Assembly: GCA_035606665.1 (NCBI GenBank)
Contig: DATNEY010000009.1
Span: 248,001 to 312,000, forward strand
Length of the DNA: 64,000 bases
Source: DASUGC01 sp035606665
GTDB lineage: Bacteria > Acidobacteriota > Vicinamibacteria > Vicinamibacterales > SCN-69-37
Direction of reading: 5' to 3'
A program made the translations under genes and the position numbers. The notes beneath the pieces were generated by a model. It saw only the letters and a program-made list of their open reading frames with translations. It did not search any database and was not told the origin of the DNA. Every line of letters begins with the position of its first letter. Within the stretch, counting starts at the first letter, position 1. Below, one piece after another: positions 58,456-64,000 of the stretch.

Positions 58456-59628
58456 ATGACACCTCTCTCCGGCATCCGCGTACTCGAGCTCGGCCAGGTC
58501 ATGGCCGGGCCGTACTGCGCGATGCAGCTCGCCGATCTTGGCGCGGACGTAATAAAGGTGGAGCCGCCTGATGGCGATCCGGCGCGCTACATGGGCCAGC
58601 GCGTTGGGACCGACAGTACCGGCTTCGCGGCGCTCAATCGCGGCAAACGCGACATCGTCCTGGATCTGAAGACGGTCGACGGGCGAGCGGCGGTAAAGCG
58701 GCTCGCCGCGCGGGCGGACATCCTGATCGAGAACTTTCGTCCGGGCGTGATGGCCGCGTTTGGCCTGGACTACGCGGCAATCGCCGCCGTCAATCCACGT
58801 CTCATCTATGCGTCGATTTCCGGATACGGTCAGACCGGACCCGACGCCGGGAAGGGTGGTTTCGATCTCATCGCGCAGGGTGCGTCGGGTCTCATGTCGG
58901 TGACCGGCGAGCCCGGCGGCGCGCCGATGAAAACCGGCGTTCCGCTGACGGATCTCGGGGCCGGGCTCTTCGCGCTCGCCGCCATCCTCGCCGCGCTTCA
59001 CCATCGTCACGTGTCGGGTCGCGGACAGTACATCGACACATCACTGATCGAGGCCGGGCTCGCGTTGTCGGTGTGGGAGTCGGCGGAACACTTCGCCGGA
59101 GCCACGCCGCAGGCGCTTGGATCGGCGCACCGTTTTCTTGCGCCGTATCAGGCGATCCGCTGCTCGGACGGGCACATCACGATTGGCGCCGGCACGGATC
59201 GACTGTTCGCCGCGCTGGCTCGTGCGCTCGGCCATTCGGAGTGGACGCGCGACGAGCGCTTCGAGGAAGCGGCCGCGCGCCTGCGCAATCGCGCGACTCT
59301 CATCGAGCTCATCGAGCAGGTGACGGCCGGTCAGCCGCGTGCCGTTTGGCTCACGCTGTTGTCGTCGCAGGGAATTCCGTGCGGACCGATCAACTCGTAC
59401 GCCGAGGCGTTCGCGGATCCGCACGTGGCGGCACGCGGGATGGTCGTGGAATCAACGCATCCGACGCTGGGCACGACGCGCACGGTCGGGACGCCGATGA
59501 AGATGTCTGACACGCCCGCCGTCCCGAGTGGGCGCGCGCCTCAGCTGGGTGAGCACACCACGGAGGTGCTGCGCGAAGCGGGTTTCAGTGAGGACGAGAT
59601 CGATCGAATCCGTACCGGGCCTTCGTAG
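58456..59628 (+). CDS. CaiB/BaiF class III CoA-transferase
   Basis: A 390-residue transferase that moves CoA between carboxylic acids. Recognised by LELGQVMAGPYCAMQLADLG, VIKVEPPDGDPARYMGQRV, LNRGKRDIVLDLKTVDGR, the region of the catalytic Asp (YASISGYGQTGPDAGKGGFD), VTGEPGGAPMKTGVPLTDLG and YIDTSLIEAGLALSVWE. Acid identity is open; formyl-CoA, carnitine and succinyl-type transferases all share the pattern. The stop codon TAG is provided by the GTAGG start of a REP-like hairpin. It diverges from the enoyl-CoA hydratase gene. Confidence 0.92.
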   Translation: MTPLSGIRVLELGQVMAGPYCAMQLADLGADVIKVEPPDGDPARYMGQRVGTDSTGFAALNRGKRDIVLDLKTVDGRAAVKRLAARADILIENFRPGVMAAFGLDYAAIAAVNPRLIYASISGYGQTGPDAGKGGFDLIAQGASGLMSVTGEPGGAPMKTGVPLTDLGAGLFALAAILAALHHRHVSGRGQYIDTSLIEAGLALSVWESAEHFAGATPQALGSAHRFLAPYQAIRCSDGHITIGAGTDRLFAALARALGHSEWTRDERFEEAAARLRNRATLIELIEQVTAGQPRAVWLTLLSSQGIPCGPINSYAEAFADPHVAARGMVVESTHPTLGTTRTVGTPMKMSDTPAVPSGRAPQLGEHTTEVLREAGFSEDEIDRIRTGPS

Positions 59629-59653
59629 GCGGCGGGTTTCAGCCCGCCGCGCG
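59624..59653. repeat. REP-like hairpin supplying a stop codon
   Basis: CGTAGGCGGCGGGTTTCAGC followed by CCGCCGC forms GCGGCGGG/CCCGCCGC around TTTCAG. Its CGTAGG start contains the TAG that ends the CoA-transferase. It lies between converging genes and may also terminate transcription. Confidence 0.75.
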
Positions 59654-59655
59654 AC

Positions 59656-59997
59656 CTAGCCCTGACGCCTGATGCCCAGCGCCACGCACAGCCATCCGAC
59701 CGTCAGGCAGCCGAACCCGACGAACATCACCACCAGCGACTCCGCCGATGCGACGGCCACCTGCTGCCAGTTGATGGGCTGCGTAGCCCGCGAGATCCAC
59801 ATCAGTTCGTTGATGGCGCCTCCGCATGCGCCGCCCAGCGCTGCGAAGATCGCGGCCAGCGAAAGAGGTCGCATGAGGGCCAACCGGGCCTCGCTTGGTT
59901 TGATCGCGTACATGACGCCCACAAACATCGGGGCCAGGACGACCGCCATGCTCAGGAGGGCGAGGATGCCTGCGTTGGCGAAGGTGCTCATGGGCAT
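59656..59997 (-). CDS. Small multi-helix membrane protein under ECF-type promoter
   Basis: A 113-residue hydrophobic protein (start MPMSTFANAGIL) with three helices: GILALLSMAVVLAPMFVGVM, PLSLAAIFAALGGACGGAIN and SLVVMFVGFGCLTVGWLCVALG. I know no family. It is transcribed divergently from the ECF sigma factor with a shared symmetric promoter: on this strand TGTCAC is followed after 16 bases by CGTTAT. It is therefore likely a member of the regulon of that sigma factor, for example a sensor or effector, which is an inference. Confidence 0.6.
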   Translation of the reverse strand: MPMSTFANAGILALLSMAVVLAPMFVGVMYAIKPSEARLALMRPLSLAAIFAALGGACGGAINELMWISRATQPINWQQVAVASAESLVVMFVGFGCLTVGWLCVALGIRRQG

Positions 59998-60000
59998 GAT

Positions 60001-60063
60001 CTGAATAACGAGCGAGACGGCCGGCCGTGACACGTGTCACGCCGCGCCCTGCCGTGCGTTAAT
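60001..60063. promoter_or_regulatory. Symmetric bidirectional ECF-type promoter
   Basis: The perfect 16-bp palindrome CGTGACACGTGTCACG (60026-60041) carries a TGTCAC on each strand. Going rightward TGTCAC (60035-60040) is followed after exactly 16 bases by CGTTAA; going leftward TGTCAC is followed after exactly 16 bases by CGTTAT. Both fit the -35/-10 pattern of an ECF sigma factor, one pointing to the sigma gene at 60076 and one to the membrane gene at 59997. The two -35 elements lie within one palindrome, so only one polymerase might bind at a time. The sigma factor probably reads its own promoter. Confidence 0.75.
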
Positions 60064-60075
60064 AGGGTTGCGGGC

Positions 60076-60666
60076 ATGGACTCTGAAGCGATTGTCGCGA
60101 TGGTCGCCGGCTTGAGAGCGGGCGATACCGCCGCGTTCGACGCGGTCCACGCCGCATTCAACGGACGTCTCTTCACTTTTCTGATGCGCCTCTCGCGACG
60201 CCGTGAGGTTGCCGAGGACCTGCTGGAAGAGACCTGGCTGCGTCTCGTGGCACACGCACATCGGCTCCGGCCCGACACGCAGCTTGCGCCGTGGCTCTTC
60301 ACGGTTGCGCGGAATCTGTGGATCAGCCATCAGCGCGCGCGGGCGTTCGAGGACTCGCAGGCATCGGGACTGCTTGGGCTCTGGCCATCCGGGCACTCCC
60401 ATCCTTCGCCGTTCGAAGAAGCAGCCGTGAACGAAGCGGGCCGGCGGATCGAAGCCGCGCTCAATTCGCTGCCGTCGACATATCGCGAGGTGCTCCTGCT
60501 CGTCGGCGTCGAAGAATTCCGGCCGATCGAGGCGGCCGCGATCTGCGGCATTACCCCCGAAGCGTTCCGCCAGCGGCTGAGCCGGGCGCGGACGATGCTG
60601 GCGGAGCGATTGAATGGAAGTGAGGAGGCCGCGACCGCGGCCGCCTTGGGCGAGGTGTGGCCGTGA
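60076..60666 (+). CDS. ECF-type RNA polymerase sigma factor
   Basis: A 196-residue sigma-70 family factor with regions 2 and 4 only. Region 2: FDAVHAAFNGRLFTFLMRLS, EDLLEETWLRLVAHAHRLRP and WLFTVARNLWISHQRARA. Region 4: LNSLPSTYREVLLLVGVEEF and IEAAAICGITPEAFRQRLSRARTML. It sits first in an operon with a small membrane protein and an exported protein, under the symmetric TGTCAC promoter. No zinc-finger anti-sigma factor follows, but the next small membrane gene might act as one. Confidence 0.9.
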   Translation: MDSEAIVAMVAGLRAGDTAAFDAVHAAFNGRLFTFLMRLSRRREVAEDLLEETWLRLVAHAHRLRPDTQLAPWLFTVARNLWISHQRARAFEDSQASGLLGLWPSGHSHPSPFEEAAVNEAGRRIEAALNSLPSTYREVLLLVGVEEFRPIEAAAICGITPEAFRQRLSRARTMLAERLNGSEEAATAAALGEVWP

Positions 60667-60938
60667 TTGATATTGATAACGACGCACGCTCGGTGTCACG
60701 GCTGCTTTCGGATCTCGCGACGGCGGAGCCGGATGCCGCGCGGTCGCTTCGCACGCGTGCGAAATGCGCGGCGATGTTTGCGGACCGGGCCCGGGCCGCG
60801 AGCGCCCGCGAGCACCGGACCGCGTTCCGCCGCAGAATTATTGCGCCCGCGCTCGTAGGCGGCTTCTGCGTCGTCTACCTGTCCGTGATCGTGATGGCCG
60901 CCCTGCGGTGGCTCAGTTCTTCTTCGCGCCCAGTTTGA
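60657..60938 (+). CDS. Small single-pass membrane protein after the sigma gene, possible anti-sigma partner
   Basis: A 93-residue protein starting at GTG (or at the GTG at 60663, which overlaps the sigma stop as GTGA). The N-terminus is soluble and acidic (VIDIDNDARSVSRLLSDLATA), the middle basic (RARAASAREHRTAFRRR) and the C-terminus a membrane helix (APALVGGFCVVYLSVIVMAAL). No family is recognised. Its position after an ECF sigma gene and its N-in topology fit an anti-sigma-like or accessory role, which the sequence alone does not prove. Confidence 0.55.
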   Translation: MAVIDIDNDARSVSRLLSDLATAEPDAARSLRTRAKCAAMFADRARAASAREHRTAFRRRIIAPALVGGFCVVYLSVIVMAALRWLSSSSRPV

Positions 60939-60952
60939 CAACCGGAGGTTCT

Positions 60953-61669
60953 ATGCGCCATTCGCTTCGCCGGCAGTTTGTGTTTCTGCGTGCCTGGGCA
61001 CTCGGCTCGTCGCTCATGCTGGTCGTGGTCGCCCTCGCGGCGTTCCGGCAGGCGAGCGCGCCTGCCGAGATCACCGTTCAGCGGCTGAACGTCGTCGACG
61101 CGAACGGCACGTTGCGAATGGTGCTGGCCGGGAAAGACCGGATGCATCCGGGCGTGATGGACGGCGTGACGATCGATCGGCCGCGTCCCGTCGCGGGAAT
61201 GTTGTTTTTCAACGACGAGGGCGACGAAGTCGGTGGCCTGACGTACACCGGCACCGTGGCCAACGGTCGCGGACGCGCAAACGCCGGCATCATGTTCGAT
61301 CAGATCAAGCAGGATCAGACGGTCGGGATCAGCTACTCGGAATCGAACGGGCAGCGGTCGGCCGGATTCCAGGTCTGGGATCGATCAGACACTGTTCGGC
61401 TCTCGGAGCTCATCACGAAGCTCAACGCGGCGAACAAGCTGCCCGCCGGCGCCGAGCGCGACAAGGCGATTGCCGAGATCCGATCGACGGCGCCGCCCGG
61501 CCCGCGGCGTGTGTTCGTCGGCAAAACGCAGGACAAGGCCTCGGCGATCGTTCTTGCTGACGCACAGGGCAAGCCGCGAATCACGCTGATGGTGGATGCG
61601 ACGGGGAACCCGCGGATCGAGCTGCTCGACGAGGCGGGGAAGGTGATCGCGCGGATTCCCGAGAAGTGA
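60953..61669 (+). CDS. Membrane-anchored hypothetical protein of the ECF operon
   Basis: A 238-residue protein starting at ATG with GGAGG five bases ahead. One N-terminal anchor (FLRAWALGSSLMLVVVALAAF) is followed by an extracytoplasmic beta-rich domain: ITVQRLNVVDANGTLRMVLA, GMLFFNDEGDEVGGLTYTG, and later AIVLADAQGKPRITLMVD. The repeated DANGTLR and DAQGKPRITL strands look like short beta repeats. I know no function. It is the third gene of the sigma operon and could be its effector. Confidence 0.65.
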   Translation: MRHSLRRQFVFLRAWALGSSLMLVVVALAAFRQASAPAEITVQRLNVVDANGTLRMVLAGKDRMHPGVMDGVTIDRPRPVAGMLFFNDEGDEVGGLTYTGTVANGRGRANAGIMFDQIKQDQTVGISYSESNGQRSAGFQVWDRSDTVRLSELITKLNAANKLPAGAERDKAIAEIRSTAPPGPRRVFVGKTQDKASAIVLADAQGKPRITLMVDATGNPRIELLDEAGKVIARIPEK

Positions 61670-61674
61670 GCGTC

Positions 61675-62106
61675 TCAGACATCGAGCCGGTCGTCGTACG
61701 CGACGCGTTCACCGTGCTCGAGCCAGCGGCGAAGGACGCGCAGGTACATCGCCCAGCAGTGGCTCGAAATCCGGAAGTGTTCGTTCGCGCTCGGCCATCC
61801 GGTGTGGCGGAACCGCAGCCACGTGCCATCGCCGCGCGCGGCGAGTGAGAAGGCGACGCGCGTGTCGATCCAGTCCTGGTCGGCGACGGTCATCGTCAAT
61901 TCGAATTCGCGGTTCGGGACGATGTGCGTGACGCGCGCCTGCCAGTCGTAGCCGGGACCGAATCCCAGTGAGTAGTCCGTGTCTTCCACCGGCTGGCCCG
62001 AGGACGTCTTTGTCCACCACTGGTCCAGGCCGGCGGGACAGCTGACGGCCTCGAACACGCGGTCGATGGGCGCGTTGATGGGCAGGTCCTGAAGAATGTC
62101 AGGCAT
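61675..62106 (-). CDS. SRPBCC/AHSA1-type domain protein
   Basis: A 143-residue soluble protein, start MPDILQDLPINAPIDRVFEA. The START-like fold is indicated by the first strand and helix VFEAVSCPAGLDQWWT, the middle strands FGPGYDWQARVTHIVPNREFE and WLRFRHTGWPS, and the long C-terminal helix CWAMYLRVLRRWLEHGE. AHSA1-like proteins bind small hydrophobic ligands or act with Hsp90. It converges on the sigma operon from the right and is preceded by short-unit repeats. Confidence 0.78.
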   Translation of the reverse strand: MPDILQDLPINAPIDRVFEAVSCPAGLDQWWTKTSSGQPVEDTDYSLGFGPGYDWQARVTHIVPNREFELTMTVADQDWIDTRVAFSLAARGDGTWLRFRHTGWPSANEHFRISSHCWAMYLRVLRRWLEHGERVAYDDRLDV

Positions 62107-62108
62107 GC

Positions 62109-62142
62109 GACAACCTACAACCTGCAACCATCAACCTGCAAC
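62109..62142. repeat. 7-bp tandem repeat CAACCTN ahead of the SRPBCC gene
   Basis: CAACCTA, CAACCTG, CAACCAT, CAACCTG and CAAC are in tandem immediately before (on the minus strand, upstream of) the ATG of the SRPBCC gene. It lies in its leader. It is one-sided, like the array at 18.4 kb. Confidence 0.65.
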
Positions 62143-62208
62143 GCTCCTTGCCCGTGCCTGACCGGTACTGCTAGATTTGGAAGGTTCTCGCCGCTGCGTT
62201 CGCCTTGC

Positions 62209-62282
62209 TGGGACGTCGTTCAACGGTAGGACACCTGCCTCTGGAGCAGGTTATTGGGGTTCGAATCCCTGCGTCCCAGCCA
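62209..62282 (+). tRNA. tRNA-Gln (anticodon CTG)
   Basis: The cloverleaf is complete: acceptor TGGGACG/CGTCCCA, D-arm GTTC/GGAC, anticodon stem CCTGC/GCAGG with loop CTCTGGA (anticodon CTG for glutamine), T-arm with TTCGAAT, discriminator G and an encoded CCA (62280-62282). The 3' end is duplicated about 107 bases downstream. A hairpin CCAACTT/AAGTTGG directly follows and may act as the terminator. Confidence 0.95.
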
Positions 62283-62390
62283 ACTTTCACTCACTTCGTT
62301 CGCTCAAGTTGGCCGGGACGCCGATTCAGGCGCGCGGCAACTCGCCTGCGGCTCGCTGCCAGCGGGCACGAATCCCTGCGTCCCAGCCAA
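62262..62390. repeat. 22-bp direct repeat of the tRNA-Gln 3' end with a tRNA-like remnant
   Basis: CGAATCCCTGCGTCCCAGCC followed by AA occurs at 62262-62283 (in the tRNA) and again at 62369-62390. Before the second copy, CGGGACG (62314-62320) could pair with CGTCCCA, outlining a degenerate tRNA of about 75 bases. A duplicated tRNA 3' end is the form left by site-specific integration (attL/attR). The 85 bases between the copies hold no gene. Confidence 0.75.
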
Positions 62391-63035
62391 TTCCTCAAGA
62401 ACTCTCGAGATTACGAAGAGAATCGTACGAAAGGCCCTCGCGCCGTAAATGTCATTTTCGAGTGTCATTTCGATCATCGCTCGAGGTCTTGAGGTTTGAC
62501 CTGTTCCGGAGAACCGCTGACAGAAGCCCTTGTGAACGAATCTGCCTGGTTGCTCGGAGTGTTCGGCGACAATCAGTCCAGTGGACTCAACTAGCGCGGT
62601 GATTCTTGGATTGGCAGGCGTTGCGTCGGCGCCTACTGCAAAGCTCTTTCTCGAAAAGTTGCTCGGACCAACCCTTGAAACAGTCGGTCAAGGGCTTCGT
62701 TGTCGGTACGGGTCGGCCTCTCCGATTGACGTCGCTTGGGGTCGCGTTCGTCACCGCTTGCAGTCCGCCCCAACGATAGTTTCTTGGTAGGAAACCTCAC
62801 GCCAAGGATGGTCTCGCGCGACGAAGCTCAAACTGCTTTTTGCACTCCCGTGACATTGGGTCGGTATTCCACCACTAGTGTGCTCGCTCCGTAACGGCCA
62901 GTCCGTTCAGGACCTCAAGGTGTCTTTGTTCTGTATTGACTCTTTGGACTACTTGGCATAGCGTCGTCGCTACTATTTCTAGCTGACTGTGTTTTGCCCA
63001 GAGCTTGGCAATGACGGTCTCTTGAGGAGGCTGGA
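62391..63035. other. Gene-poor stretch after tRNA-Gln
   Basis: About 645 bases with stop codons in most frames. I see only the possible fragment at 62581-62790 and a weak promoter candidate (TTGACT at 62936, then TAGCGT after 17 bases) ahead of the cysteine-rich peptide. Base composition looks less GC-rich than the flanks by eye. This is consistent with a decayed insertion next to the tRNA. Confidence 0.5.
62581..62790 (+). pseudogene. Possible N-terminal gene fragment
   Basis: A 69-codon frame starting at GTG reads AVILGLAGVASAPTAKLFLE, then a KLLGPTLETVGQGL stretch, then loses pattern (CRYGSASPIDVAW) and stops. The first 40 residues resemble the start of DUF4393/Abi-alpha-like proteins, which are linked to phage defence, but this is a weak recollection. 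No continuation in another frame was found, so it is either a truncated remnant or a random frame. Confidence 0.3.
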
Positions 63036-63335
63036 ATGAGGGCTATCCGTAACATCACGTTCGTTCTCTTTGCCGTCAGCTGGTACCTGGCCGGCGGCAC
63101 TCCCACGCAAGCGATGTCTGAACTGCCCGCTTGTATCTACGGCTGCGAACCGACTTTTCAGGAGTGCTGCGACGTATCAGGCTCGCAGCAAGAGGACTAC
63201 ACCACCTGCGACACGTACTGCAACGGCTGCAACTCGGTCGGAGCCCACTATCTTGGGTCCTGTGAGGCCGAAGTGAACGGCGACTATTACCCTGGTGAGC
63301 ACTGCTGGTGCGGTCTGCTGGACTTGGCGGAATAG
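63036..63335 (+). CDS. Small secreted cysteine-rich protein
   Basis: A 99-residue protein with a strong Shine-Dalgarno sequence (GAGGAGG five bases ahead) and a signal peptide (IRNITFVLFAVSWYLAGGTP, cleavage near TQA). The mature part of about 72 residues has ten Cys, among them ACIYGC, QECCD, TTCDTYCNGC and EHCWCG, enough for five disulfides. No family is recognised. It could be a small knotted protein for contact with other cells or a bacteriocin-like peptide, but that is speculation. The periplasm of this organism is well supplied with thioredoxin proteins to make such bonds. Confidence 0.65.
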   Translation: MRAIRNITFVLFAVSWYLAGGTPTQAMSELPACIYGCEPTFQECCDVSGSQQEDYTTCDTYCNGCNSVGAHYLGSCEAEVNGDYYPGEHCWCGLLDLAE

Positions 63336-63462
63336 TCATTCGAAACTGGCGCCTGGTGTCCTGAGGGCATTGCATTCGTGTCGGACGACGCGAGCGGCCG
63401 TGCGCCTGCTGATCGGAAACCTGACGCGAGGTAGTGAGCCTGAGCCATAGCAGGAAAGCTCG

Positions 63463-64000
63463 ATGCGCACGGATTCACCCCGTCGCGACAGGTTGCCCCG
63501 CGGACGGATGCCACTTGCCGTCGCACTGTTGATCGGACTCGCCGGTCTGGGGAAAGCCTGGGGTGCAGACCAGGTCCCCAACAATCCTCCGACTTCGGAA
63601 AGACGCGGTGCAATCAGCGGCATCGTGAGAGACGCTTCCAGCCGAGCGCCTCTCGAGGGCGCCTTGGTTCGCCTCGGCCCGCCGTCACAGGTCAGCGAGG
63701 GCCATCAACTGACTGATGCTCGGGGACGGTTCGTCTTCTCCAAGCTGTCGCCCGGGGCGTATTCGCTAAGCGTCACGAATGCGGGGTTTGCCGACGCTTC
63801 GTACGGTCATTCGACGAGCGTACTTGGCGCCAAGCTCATCATCGGTGACGGCCAGTGGTTCGACGGAGCCACAGTCAACATGGTCAGGCTCGGTACTATC
63901 GGCGGCCGCGTGGTTGACGAGCTGGGCGATCCGGTTGTGGGTGCTCTCGTGCGGACCTTCGCGAGATTGTCGATTGGCGCCAGAGAGTATCTCGCAAGCG
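63463..64000 (+). CDS. Carboxypeptidase-regulatory-like domain protein, N-terminal part (3' end outside window)
   Basis: The frame runs from ATG to the right edge without a stop. A signal peptide (MPLAVALLIGLAGLGKAWGA) is followed by ISGIVRDASSRAPLEGALV, a carboxypeptidase-regulatory-like (CarboxypepD_reg) beta-sandwich, with DARGRFVFSKLSPGAYSLS, and a second copy starting IGGRVVDELGDPVVGALVR. Proteins of this kind in acidobacteria are often exported and sometimes lead into TonB-dependent receptors. The remainder of the gene decides which. Paired domains imply a repeated array. Confidence 0.8.
   Translation, partial: MRTDSPRRDRLPRGRMPLAVALLIGLAGLGKAWGADQVPNNPPTSERRGAISGIVRDASSRAPLEGALVRLGPPSQVSEGHQLTDARGRFVFSKLSPGAYSLSVTNAGFADASYGHSTSVLGAKLIIGDGQWFDGATVNMVRLGTIGGRVVDELGDPVVGALVRTFARLSIGAREYLAS

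Noticed and set aside
62314..62388. A second functional tRNA
   Set aside because: Only the acceptor end and T-loop region survive; the anticodon arm does not fold, so it is a remnant at most.

Overview
The window is GC-rich, densely packed bacterial chromosome. The gene content suggests an acidobacterium, probably of the Vicinamibacteria: a DUF1800/DUF1501 secreted pair, a GMC dehydrogenase with a gluconate-dehydrogenase-type small subunit, many secreted peptidases and thioredoxin proteins, TGTCAC-type ECF promoters and CTTCAG-loop REP hairpins. That placement is an inference from gene families and style; no rRNA is present to confirm it. There is no prophage, CRISPR array or intact insertion sequence.

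Layout. 1-8.5 kb: the end of a multihaem cytochrome c, a CPA2 antiporter, then a co-directional DUF1800 / DUF1501 / PorV-like barrel / lipoprotein hydrolase run. 8.6-13 kb: a secreted hypothetical protein, a metallophosphoesterase meeting a phospholipase-D-like protein tail to tail, a DUF4956-like membrane protein and a kinase-like lipoprotein. 13-18.4 kb: a xylose module (xylA facing xylB and a GH3/PA14 glycosidase). 18.5-24.6 kb: gltX, a base-excision glycosylase, a sensor kinase lacking its phospho-acceptor histidine, and a two-gene GMC dehydrogenase. 24.6-31.8 kb: a palindromic MITE-like element, an ABC exporter with an M20-type peptidase, a TlpA-like protein and a DsbD-like reductase. 31.9-38.9 kb: a giant subtilase, a sugar transferase and a B12-binding radical SAM enzyme. 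38.9-44.4 kb: a tripartite RND efflux operon. 44.4-50 kb: a serine hydrolase, a trypsin-like lipoprotein, a DUF2182 protein and modABC. 50-59.6 kb: a FEN-type nuclease, a thioredoxin protein, and a 2-hydroxyacid oxidase / transporter / aminotransferase / CoA-transferase / enoyl-CoA hydratase neighbourhood. 59.6-61.7 kb: an ECF sigma locus with a symmetric bidirectional promoter. 62.1-64 kb: tRNA-Gln with a duplicated 3' end, a mostly gene-poor stretch, a cysteine-rich secreted peptide and the start of a carboxypeptidase-regulatory-like protein.

The most unusual signal is in the repeats. At least five loci carry inverted arrays or long inverted repeats made of very short tandem units (8-10 bp) around a core, and two more carry one-sided arrays of 7-bp units. 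Two loci (22.1 kb and 31.2 kb) share the same 9-bp unit type and core, and one of these is inserted in frame inside the DsbD-like protein. REP-like hairpins repeatedly supply stop codons or C-terminal tails of genes, and one perfect hairpin is built in frame into an Fe-S/FAD oxidase. These elements, together with the symmetric sigma-factor promoter, are the best candidates for something not yet described.
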